Part shown: piece after piece, positions 13,601-25,600 of the stretch | Position numbering within the stretch: position 1 is the first letter of the stretch | Layout: each line of letters opens with the position of its first letter | Source: Enoplolaimus lenunculus | Taxonomy: Eukaryota; Nematoda; Enoplea; Enoplida; Thoracostomopsidae | Direction: 5' to 3' | NCBI GenBank assembly: GCA_030248215.1 | Contig: JASANG010000718.1 | Span: 1 to 64,000 of the forward strand | DNA length: 64,000 nucleotides | Position numbers and translations under genes: made by a program | Notes under the pieces: model-generated | Databases searched by the model: none | What the model saw: only the letters and a program-made list of their open reading frames with translations | What the model was told of the DNA's origin: nothing

Positions 13601-16600
13601 ACGAAGAACCAAGACAAGCCCGCTCTTTTCACAATGATACACAATTTTGTCTGCTTCGTTTACGATTTTGTATTTATCCTTTGAAATCTTGTTGCCGTCA
13701 ACAACGCAGTCTGTAAAACAAATTTCAAGTATGTGTATTATAAAATTTTGACGCCCATAAAAACTTCCCAACTAAAACCTCAGCCTAAACCTAGCGTAAA
13801 CCGTAGACTAAATTGTAAGCCTAAAACCTGCAAGTCTACTAAAGTTCACCAATCTCCTTGATTTTAATTGGCAGGCCTCTGTAAACAAATACGGACAAAA
13901 ATGTCAAGTGTTGCGAAAACACAACTGAAACAATTAACAAAATTGAAGTATAGTAATTGGAAAACGCTTATATCAAAATATCAATTTTTTTAAATTTTCA
14001 ATATTTAAATGATATTGATATTTTTGCAGGAATTCCGACCATATTTGGTGCCAATATATAAAATCACAATTTCAGTAACCTATGCATAGTTCGACTCTGT
14101 AGTTAATATTATATTGTCGGTAATCTTCATGAACACACGTACCGTACCTTCCCCTATTGGCTATGACCCCGAACCACTGATAGGTCAACCCCATATTCAG
14201 CCAGAACTCTGTTATTTTCGTCAATACATACAGTTGGTTTATAGTTTTCACACAGTAACTGTAGCCGCAACAGATGCAACGATACAACATTTGTTCGAAA
14301 ACATGTATCTTATTTTATGTTAATAATATGAACTGTACGGGGTTTATTTTTGTATGTACGTAATACAATATTTTTAACGTAGGTTCGTAAAGGAACAACT
14401 CTTGTGTGTGTTATATTTCAGTTTTTATTGACCTGATTTGATATCGCAAGTTTCAGTTATCGCTTCTCGGCCTATTGGCTAAGATCAAAGTGTAGTATCT
14501 GTTCTTATCAGCTTAATATCTGGTACGAGGACTACGCGTCCTCAATGATATTAAACTGATTTTTGTGGCGCGATTGGGTGTGTCAGCTTGCTGACCCCTG
14601 GTCACGGGTTGGCCTTGCCTTGCACTAATGCGGGGATCGGTCCAGCTTCCCGAGAGGGAGGTGAAAAACTGAAGAGAACTTTAGAAAACAGGTAAATTGA
14701 ACTCACGTTTCGGGCCTGTTTATTGCCGAAGGATGCCATAGAAAAGTTCAGTAAACAACGTAATCGGCAAACGGCTCGAGAAAAATCTGTACGGGTACGG
14801 TCAGCGGCAAAATTTCACGTCAAAAAGTTACTTAAACCAAGAGTGCATAAGATTGTGCACCTCTTGGGGCCCCGCATGGTACAAAGTGCACCACCGAAGA
14901 TGCATTTTTGGCCACCCCCCTTGTTTAGCGATGGGTCGCTATCACATGAATACACCTAACTTAACTTATAAGGGTGTGTGTTTGACGTCGCATACATAAA
15001 GTGTCATGGTTCGCACCGGTTGTACCCCTCTCTAAATAAAGGGGGGGCAAGGCCAAAACCGCAACGCGGACCGTGAACATTCGTTTGTACACAGAATGTA
15101 CCCAGTTGCATAATCTTGTTGAAGTATGCATCATCCACTCTTGGTAGAACTGACCGAATTAACGAGTTTTGTTGCTATTTGTTACTGCATTTTCAGTGGT
15201 CCATGAGTTTTTGGTTTGATGTCAATTATTTCTATTTTCAAACGATAAATATTACAATAAGCGTTTTCTCATAACGCAATTTTGATTATGGTTATTTCTT
15301 GGCACATTCCAGGTGCTGTTAAGCAAGAAGATTTGCGCTATATACGTGGGTCCAATTGGACCCGTAGCCAAAGTGGGGTTAAGGGTGCTCAGCCCCCGCC
15401 CCGAAAAATTTTCGCCCCCCCCCCCCCCCCCCTAGAAAATTTTCAACTTTTATTAAGCTCATCGAAAACTCATGTATGCCCCTCGTAAGAATGTTCAGCC
15501 ACCCAGCAACTGTTTGAAATAATGAGTTTGCTTTACATGTAAGTAATGCAATATTTTCAACAACATTGCACGGAACAATAGCACTTGTGTGTTTTATATT
15601 TCAGTTTTTATTGACCTGATTTGATATGGAATGTTTAAGTTATCGCTTCTCGGCCTATTGGCTAAGATCAAAGTGTAGTATCTGTTCTTATCAGCTTAAT
15701 ATCTGGTACGAGGACTACGCGTCCTCAATGATATTAAACTGATTTTTGTGGCGCGATTGGGTGTGTCAGCTTGCTGACCCCTGGTCACGGGTTGGCCTTG
15801 CCTTGCACTAATGCGGGGATCGGCCCAGCTTCCCGAGAGGGAGGTGAAAAACTGAAGAGAACTTTAGAAAACAGGTAAATTGAACTCACGTTTCGGGCCT
15901 GTTTATTGCCGAAGGATGCCATAGAAAAGTTCAGTAAACAACGTAATCGGCAAACGGGTCGAGAAAAATCTGTACGGGTACGGTCAGCGGCAAAATTTCA
16001 CGTCAAAAAGTTACTTAAACCAAGAGTGCATAAGATTGTGCACCTCTTGGGGCCCCGCATGGTACAAAGTGCACCACCGAAGTTGCATTTTTGGCCACCC
16101 CCCTTGTTTAGCGATGGGTCGCTATCACATGAATACACCTAACTTAACTTATAAGGGTGTGTGTTTGACGTCGCATACATAAAGTGTCATGGTTCGCACC
16201 GGTTGTACCCCTCTCTAAATAAAGGGGGGGCAAGGCCAAAACCGCAACGCGGACCGTGAACATTCGTTTGTACACAGAATGTACCCAGTTGCATAATCTT
16301 GTTGAAGTATGCATCATCCACTCTTGGTAGAACTGACCGAATTAACGAGTTTTGTTGCTATTTGTTACTGCATTTTCAGTGGTCCATGAGTTTTTGGTTT
16401 GATGTCAATTATTTCTATTTTCAAACGATAAATATTACAATAAGCGTTTTCTCATAACGCAATTTTGATTATGGTTATTTCTTGGCACATTCCAGGTGCT
16501 GTTAAGCAAGAAGATTTGCGCTATATACGTGGGTCCAATTGGACCCGTAGCCAAAGTGGGGTTAAGGGTGCTCAGCCCCCGCCCCGAACAATTTTCGCCC

Positions 16601-19600
16601 CCCCCCCCTAGAAAATTTTCAACTTTTATTAAGCTCATCGAAAACTCATGTATGCCCCTCGTAAGAATGTTCAGCCACCCAGCAACTGTTTGAAATAATG
16701 AGTTTGCTTTACATGTAAGTAATGCAATATTTTCAACAACATTGCACGGAACAATAGCACTTGTGTGTTTTATATTTCAGTTTTTATTGACCTGATTTGA
16801 TATCGCAAGCTTCGGTTATCGCTTCTCGGCCTATTGGCTAAGATCAAAGTGTAGTATCTGTTCTTATCAGCTTAATATCTGGTACGAGGACTACGCGTCC
16901 TCAATGATATTAAACTGATTTTTGTGGCGCGATTGGGTGTGTCAGCTTGCTGACCCCTGGTCTCGGGTTGGCCCTGCCTTGCACTAATGCGGGGATCGGC
17001 CCAGCTTCCCGAAAGGGAAGCGAAAAAATGAATAAAATGGTCCAAATTAGGTTTGCACGCAAAGGGTGCTACTGAAACCCGCGGTTTATCCTTATGGACA
17101 ACAATTTGTTTTTCTATGAAGTCATATTTAGCGTTTGGCAGATTATAATTGGTCATTCCAAGAGTGGATAATGACAAGAGTGTGCTACTCTTGGGCTTGC
17201 GCATGGTACCAATTGTACCACCGGGTGTTGCATTTTTGACCGAACCCACATGTTAAGAGGGGGATCGGTATCACATGAAGACCCCTAAATTAATCTATAA
17301 GAAGAACATGTTTGACGCCGCATACATAAAGTGTCATGGTTCGCACCGGTTTTACCCCCACTCTAAATAATGGTGAGTAGGCCAAAACCGCAACGTGTAG
17401 TGCCGGGTACATTCTTTTCTCCACAGAATGTACAAAGTTGCATAGTCTTGTTGAAGTATGCATTATCCACTCTTGGTCATACCCGTTCCGTTTTAGTAAA
17501 AAATTTCAGCTTGATCTATTGAGCGTGAAAAAATATAAACATTAACGAGAGGCGGCGAAAAATTGTATAAGGTATAGAGTCCGTAGAACCACAGCTGGCT
17601 ACTTGACCGAAAAGTTTTATTAGTTTTTTTGACCCATCTTAACTTTGAAAGGCGTGCTATTTTTCCACACACTCCAATAGAGCAACCTGAAGGTTTTAGA
17701 CTATTTTTTAGTTTAGGCTTAGACTTAGAAATATGCTTTATGCTGCTGTTACGCCTGTCAAAGTAAACATTGGTCAATATTTTCGCCAACTGAAAACGAC
17801 TTACTCAGATAATTCCACACTAAATTTCCTTTTCGATCAACTGAACAGGTAACATCGTATTTGTTGTCGAGCCGCGTTGGTTTACCAACTTCAACGAGCG
17901 CTCCGTTGTTATCACATTGATATTCTGTAACCAAAAGTGATAAAACATTTCAGCAGAGGCAAAAGTATTTAAAATGACTTACAAGCAAGGTTGAAACTGT
18001 TCTAGAGCGACTACACTGTAAATTTCGATGAGTTGATTGCAAGAGTTGAAACAACTCAGAAGCTTGAGCAGGTCTTTCAGAACTCAGTTTTCTGACCTTA
18101 TTGAACTCAATCTGTGTTAATTAATCAACACACCTGGAATTAAATCAGCTCAAAGTGAATTAATATTTGATGTTATGAACTCAGAAATAACCAAAAATAA
18201 CTAATTATGACTCTGATTATACGTTACTAAACTCATTGGAATTTACAGTGTGAGTTCTTCACTCAATGGCTGATTCAATGGAAAGCTACGCCTAGGGTTA
18301 GGATTTCAACGGGAATCATTATTTTGCGTTTTTTTTCACTTTTTTTAGAAATGGAAGTGTAAAAATTGGAATTTTCCGGATATGTCACTGCGAACTCTGA
18401 CTACGCATCTGAAAAGTTCGAAAATTATGGTACACTGCAAAAAATTTTGAGTCACATTGACTCTCTCCGAAATAGGCGGCTTTTCAGAACTGCACAAATT
18501 GAGTCAAAATTCGACTCCACCAGAGTCACATTTGCCTCACTGAGTCACACGTTTGACTCTGGCGGAGTCGGATTTGACTCAGTTGTTTGTGCAGTCCCGA
18601 AAAGACTATTTCGAAGAGAGTCAATTTGACTCACCATTTTTTGCAGTGTACGTCCTACGTTGGACCACTAACTTTTGCTGTATGTCTTCTAATCAGCCAT
18701 ATACTTAAAGATTGGTGTATTAATGTTGAGTCAATTATTAATAACTTTACTTGTCATTTTGGTAAGCTTTGTGCCGCGGCAGAAATACCAAACGCCGTTG
18801 AATTTAGCGAATCGAGAGTCAATTTGACTCACCATTTTTTGCAGTGACGTCCTACGTACCACTACTTTTGCTGTATGTCTTCTAATCAGCCATATACTTA
18901 AAGATTGGTGTATTAATGTTGAGTCAATTATTAATAACTTTACTTGTCATTTTGGTAAGCTTTGTGCCGCGGCAGAAATACCAAACGCCGTTGAATTTAG
19001 CGAATCGAGAGTCAATTTGACTCACCATTTTTTGCAGTGTACGTCCTACGTTGGACCACTAACTTTTGCTGTATGTCTTCTAATCAGCCATATACTTAAA
19101 GATTGGTGTATTAATGTTGAGTCAATTATTAATAACTTTACTTGTCATTTTGGTAAGCTTTGTGCCGCGGCAGAAATACCAAACGCCGTTGAATTTAGCG
19201 AATCGAGAGTCAATTTGACTCACCATTTTTTGCAGTGTACGTCCTACGTTGGACCACTAACTTATGCTGTATGTCTAATCAGCCATATACTTAAAGATTG
19301 GTGTATTAATGTTGAGTCAATTATTAATAACTTTACTTGTCATTTTGGTAAGCTTTGTGCCGCGGCAGAAATACCAAACGCCGTTGAATTTAGCGAATCG
19401 AGAGTCAATTTGACTCACCATTTTTTGCAGTGTACGTCCTACGTTGGACCACTAACTTATGCTGTATGTCTAATCAGCCATATACTTAAAGATTGGTGTA
19501 TTAATGTTGAGTCAATTATTAATAACTTTACTTGTCATTTTGGTAAGCTTTGTGCCGCGGCAGAAATACCAAACGCCGTTGAATTTAGCGAATCGAGAGT

Positions 19601-22600
19601 CAATTTGACTCACCATTTTTTGCAGTGTACGTCCTACGTTGGACCACTAACTTATGCTGTATGTCTAATCAGCCATATACTTAAAGATTGGTGTATTAAT
19701 GTTGAGTCAATTATTAATAACTTTACTTGTCATTTTGGTAAGCTTTGTGCCGCGGCAGAAATACCAAACGCCGTTGAATTTAGCGAATCGAGAGTCAATT
19801 TGACTCACCATTTTTTGCAGTGTACGTCCTACGTTGGACCACTAACTTATGCTGTATGTCTAATCAGCCATATACTTAAAGATTGGTGTATTAATGTTGA
19901 GTCAATTATTAATAACTTTACTTGTCATTTTGGTAAGCTTTGTGCCGCGGCAGAAATACCAAACGCCGTTGAATTTAGCGAATCGAGAGTCAATTTGACT
20001 CACCATTTTTTGCAGTGTACGTCCTACGTTGGACCACTAACTTATGCTGTATGTCTAATCAGCCATATACTTAAAGATTGGTGTATTAATGTTGAGTCAA
20101 TTATTAATAACTTTACTTGTCATTTTGGTAAGCTTTGTGCCGCGGCAGAAATACCAAACGCCGTTGAATTTAGCGAATCGATACACACCCAAAATTGTTT
20201 TTCCATCAGGAAACGCGCATGCTAAAAATATTGAAAAAACATTACAGACACTGCAGCAAGTTGATTGCTGATCCATATACTTTATACACGATCCCGGTAT
20301 TACTCGTTCACCAATTGGGCCAATACGTAGATCAGGGGCCAGAGCATTGCAATAGAGTAAGCTTACGTTAAAGACTATTGTTTTGATAAGGCTTTAGGCT
20401 CAGGAATATGCTTACACTACTGTTATACGGACCTGTTCGTTACATGGGCCAACGTTTGTGAAACAAAACCCTTCGGATTTATGGTACGCTGGGCTAAGTG
20501 GGTGTACACTTTCTGATGGACCTAAATCTCGTAGTCTAAAAATTTGTTTAATAGTATTTAATGCTTACAAAAATGTTCCTCTAAATTTTTCTTTCTTTGT
20601 CCTGGTTGTGGAGCCGCGGTGTACATAAGGGGTGGGATAAAGGGAAAATATGACGTCTTGAAACGAATGAAGACAATTGATGCAAGTATTTGCTTTAGAA
20701 TAACCCCCTGTATTGTAAATGTTAGAATCTTTTAATAAATAAAAGTGCACGCTTTCAGGCCCATTAGAACAGGGTCCAGTATAAGCATATTCCTAAGCCG
20801 AAGCCTAAGCCTAAGCGTAAGGATGATAATAAGCTTAGCCTAACCCTAAGCCTAAGCAAAAAAGTTAGTCTAAAGCTTAGACGGACTCTATTACAACCCC
20901 GCCGGAAAACGATCCGGCCCTGTTCTATACATGGCCCGCTTGCGAACTACTGAAATCTTGGCTTCGCCTCTGTTGTGAGCCTGGTCAAATTTCCGAGTAA
21001 GGCAAAAAGAACATTTCCGTTATCCCGCCCGCCCCCAGCCCGCGTTTGCCCAAAAGTGATTGGATTTTGAAAATTTTTGCATGTTTGATCTTCTCATAAC
21101 CTCCCGTAATCATTTCACGCCTAAATTTGTTTAATTTTTTTAAAATCCAACGATTTTTGAGCAAGCGAAGGCTGTGGTGGGGATAACACAAAGGACCCAG
21201 GCAAAATAATTCGCAGCTTTGCGGCAGTTTACTTAAATAAGATTTAACCTCAAGTTACACAAATGTATATGTAAATCAACCAATGTAAGCAATTTTGCCT
21301 ACCTGTAATTCGAACTTGAGCTCGTAGTCCAACAAACATGCATCGATACTGTTTCGTTCCCGAAACCCAATATGTATTGACGTCATAGTTGGTTTTTCTC
21401 CATGTACATTGTGTTGCTAAAATATACATATGTATTTTCATTTTTCAAACCGGTTGTTAAAAGGGGTCCAGGAATTGTAAAACCCCATCGAAACATTTGA
21501 CACTTTGATCCATACTAACTACAACGAGTTTGCCCTAAGCCTTAGCGTAAGCCTGAACATAGTGTAAGCTTAAGCCGAAGCCTTGTTTGGCTAAAAATGT
21601 CTTCTGTTTCCGAGCGGGCTGCCCTGAGCCTTAGCGTAAGCGTGAACAAAGCCTAAGCTTAAGTCTAAGCCTTGCCTGGCTCAGTTTTCTGTTTCTTAGC
21701 GAAAACGCTCGTATAATTAATATTGGTCGACATTTTCCGTCATAGTGGAAAACATTCCTCATCATAAATAAAAGCTTTGTTTTCAGTTATTTTTCGTTCT
21801 TATGTTCAATATTAATCTAACATTTCGGCTTTTGAAACATTAAAATGATTTGGTAAGCACTAGAACTTGCTTTGAACTCTCTTAGGCTTGTAAATCTACT
21901 CTTTTATAGACCCATCAGAAACCCTGGACGCCCCTTGGAGTAACATGGGCCAACCTCCGTATATTGTTCGCCTATTTAGCTATGGGACACACATTATATG
22001 AGCTTTACATGATCCATTTGCAGCGCAAAACTTTTAGCACTGCAACGTCTTAGAGGATGCATCCTGTCCACTGCTACAGCGGCCACTGACGACGTAACAA
22101 GCGCAACGCCACCCTTACTCAGCACAGCTTTCCACACTGCATTTTTAGCTGAATCCAGCGAACACTGAAACCATTTATTGCCTTCGTTTGGATTTTGAAG
22201 ATACGAATTGAGTTTAGTTTTCAAATTTGTTCCTTCAATTGCACAACCTGTAAAATTAAAAAAAAAATTGCCAAATACAATTATGTTTGCTAGGACAATT
22301 AAAACATAAACCAACAGTAAACAGGTCTGCTAAACATCACTTGGCTACAGGCAAGCTTGAGTAATTGACCACCGGTGTAACCCGTTAGGTTTATATAGCG
22401 ATGGCCAATGTAAAGAACAGGGGCGGAACAGTAGTATAAGCTTATTCCTAAGCCTAAGCCTAAGCGTAAGGATGATTTTATTCCTAAGCCTAAGTCTAAG
22501 CCTAAGCCTAAGCCAAGCAAACAAAATTAGGCTAAAGCTTAAGCTTTCTCTATTCTAGTCTCGCAGAAAAACGTTCCGTCCCTGATCTTTACATGGTCCG

Positions 22601-25600
22601 TCGTTCAACCTTTGAACAATGTGCAAATGGTCTAGATCACAGAAGATAATTGAAATATGAATACATAAACTCCGCAAAGAAGCTGTTTAATAAACAACTT
22701 CTCTGTGCGTGCCTGTAACCATGGAAAACCCATAGTGAGCGACTCAGCCTTAGAGAAATTTTGGCCCCCTGCAAAATTTTGAACCCTGCTTCTAAGGCAA
22801 GCGAACTCCCTAAGTGTGGCTTCCTAAATGGTTCTAGTGCTCCTAGCTCGTTAAGCTGGCTATGGGTCTGTTGTGACGATTAGTTATCAGCAATAAAAGT
22901 GTGCATTGAAAGAAACTCTCACATTTTTCACATGCATAAACTAAACTGTAAAAAGTGTATCTGAATATTTGGACAATGCTTGCTGGCTATCTATACACGG
23001 ATTATGTCAATCGATACAAGTCTCTCGAATAACAATCCGTATCTGAATACCAGGGTGCGTACGCTCTGGAGAGCGCAAATAAATATCAGTCCTCCGCCTC
23101 TTATTCGGGTCACTACAGTATGCAAGTTTTTACGTACAAGAGTATATAAATCTTACCGTAAACAACAATAAAATATCCGTTGGTTTTGCTGTAACTGCAA
23201 ATGAACCACGAGTTGCCGGAAACCCATTTTTCGTTGTATTTTCGTTCAGTTCCGTTGTCGTCGCAAATTTTGCGAATCACTTAAATTTCAAAACTATACA
23301 AATGTGTCCGTGTTGTTCTATTTTTCGGTCATAATTATAAAATTATATGCAAATATTCATCGGGCTTTCTAAAATTTTAATCAAAAAACCAAATTCATTA
23401 AAATGGTTTAAAATTTTAGATAAACTGTGCCAGATTTGTTTCAAACAGAACATTTTGCCGCATACGTTGACAGAACAACTGTGCGATTCAGGGTGTAAAC
23501 GGATAGTATTAATGGAAACAGATAATGTTCAAAATAACGGAAACCGAAAACGCATATTGAAGTATGAAATTGTCAAAGAAGTTTTATTTTTCTGCAAACA
23601 CAGCTGAGACGTGCAAATGTTTCATTTCAAACAATTACAGTATATCTCCATTATGGAAAAATTGCGAAATACATACCTGACTTAATTTTGAGCGTAAAAA
23701 TAACAGAATTTGTGTTGCCACTATAACGAAAACGAAAACGGTCACCGAGTTTTACCGGAAACGGAAAGCGATATCCGGTTATACCCTGGTGTGATTGTAT
23801 ATTGGTTTGCAACTGCGTGCACGAAAATAAACGAATTTACAGAATTTTTGAAATAATACTAATCTCGTCAAAATTTAAACTGGATTGTGTGTGAATTAAA
23901 TTTGATACAAACCGGAAGATGGAAAACTCTGCCTTGACCCACAGCTCTCGCTGTGAGTTGTACGTTATATATATGTATGTATGTATGTATGTATATAAGA
24001 TATATACATATATAAGACATATATAGATATAGATATATAAGATACATATATAATATATATATATATATATTTATATATATATGAATATGAATATATATTG
24101 AAATGGTTTGCTCACCGGTTTTCCATTTGAGGCTAATTGATTTCGACTTCGAATCGTAGTTGCACACGTAATCCTTAGATCCTTCGCTTAATTTCTTACC
24201 AGGTTCAATACGAACGCCTTTATCCGATTGGCACGCTGTTAAATTAACAAAAAATGTTTTATATCTCGTTTAATTATACACTCGGCTAAATTTGTGTCTA
24301 GGTTTTCACTACGAAATTTAAGAAAATTTTGATCGTAAAGTCAAACTGTAGTACGCGTTGCCCTATTAAACTAACAGGCGAATATATGGATCAGGGCCGT
24401 GGCAGTGGTATAATAAGCATCTTCCTCAGCCTAAGTCTAAACCTAGTGTAAGGATGAACCTAAGCCTAAGCCTAAGCCTTTTACAAAAAACATTCGAAAG
24501 CTTAAGCTTATTCTGTTGCAGTTTCGCGAAGAAACGGCCTACCACTGATCCATATATTTAAAATTTAAATACCGACGTCAGGTTTTGACTTACCCACAGC
24601 TTTCCACGAGAACTGCCCGTTTGATCCAGAGCATTTATATATCAGTCCTTCTTCTGCCCATTCCTCGTTGTTACCTTTATCACCTTCCGGTGATTGACAT
24701 CCTACAAAAAATGAGGAAAAACCTGTGTTAAAACACTATAATGACCCGAATAAAAGGTGGTAATGAGAAGGGTTCCCCATTTTGAGTCCCAAGTTCGTAT
24801 CCCTAATAAAAGTCAGTAAGCGAATAGAGTCCCTAAACCGGAATTAGAGTCTATAAATGTCAAATATCCTTAATTGTTGTGCATAAATGACTCCAAGGCC
24901 AAATACAATTGAGTTCAAAACGTTAAAGCATACTTAAGTTTTGAAACGACATCTCCAAGTGTAACCTTGCATCATCGCTGAAACTTTTGATACACAACAA
25001 ATACACGTTTAATTCAAGGGATAGTTTGCAATATCTGATATATATCAGTAACCAAAGGCGGTGGAGGGCGGGCTAAAAATAAATGACAATCCGTAACCGA
25101 AAATCAAGGGGGGTACCCTTATGAGAAGCAATATAAATATCAGTCCCCCTTCTATTTGGGTCCGTACAGTACGCTGTTTATGCCTTGATGGTGTTTGTAG
25201 TGCCGTCTATGTCCAAGTTTCATCAAATCGTTTAATTTTAAGCTGCACAAAAGGAATATGGCAAATGGATTCCTTTAATAGCGTCTGAAATCAAATTAGC
25301 GAGTTAGAATTAGATCCTGGGTGGATCTTACCAAAAGTTGTTTAGGACCCTCTATTTGATTGTTTGTCTTTAGTACACTACAAAAAAATAGTGAGTGAAA
25401 CTGATTCTTTCCGAAATAGGCTCTACGGGACTACTCAAACTCAATTAAATTTGACTCCGCCGAGTCAACTTCGATTCCGCCAGAGTCAAATTGGACTCAC
25501 TGAGTCATACGTTTTACTTTGGTGGAGTCGAATTTTGACTCAGTTTGCGTAGTCCCGTACTGCCTATTTCAGAGAAAGTCAATTTGACTCACCATTTTTT

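Larger units (their letters stand above)
14380..17010 (+). repeat. Tandem array of 1.18-kb U2 units
   Basis: Two complete units and the U2 head of a third. Each unit holds promoter block, U2, a spacer with an AAGAGTG-type inverted repeat (14841-15147, 16016-16330) and a short GCCCGTAGCC-type element (around 15358-15500, 16530-16690). The units are almost identical, indicating recent amplification or homogenisation. Confidence 0.9.

Noticed and set aside
19017-20225. 402-codon plus-strand ORF with a 65-residue repeat
   Set aside because: It is the antisense of the 195-bp array derived from gene 1 exon 9 plus intron and MITE sequence. It is open only because the period is a multiple of three.
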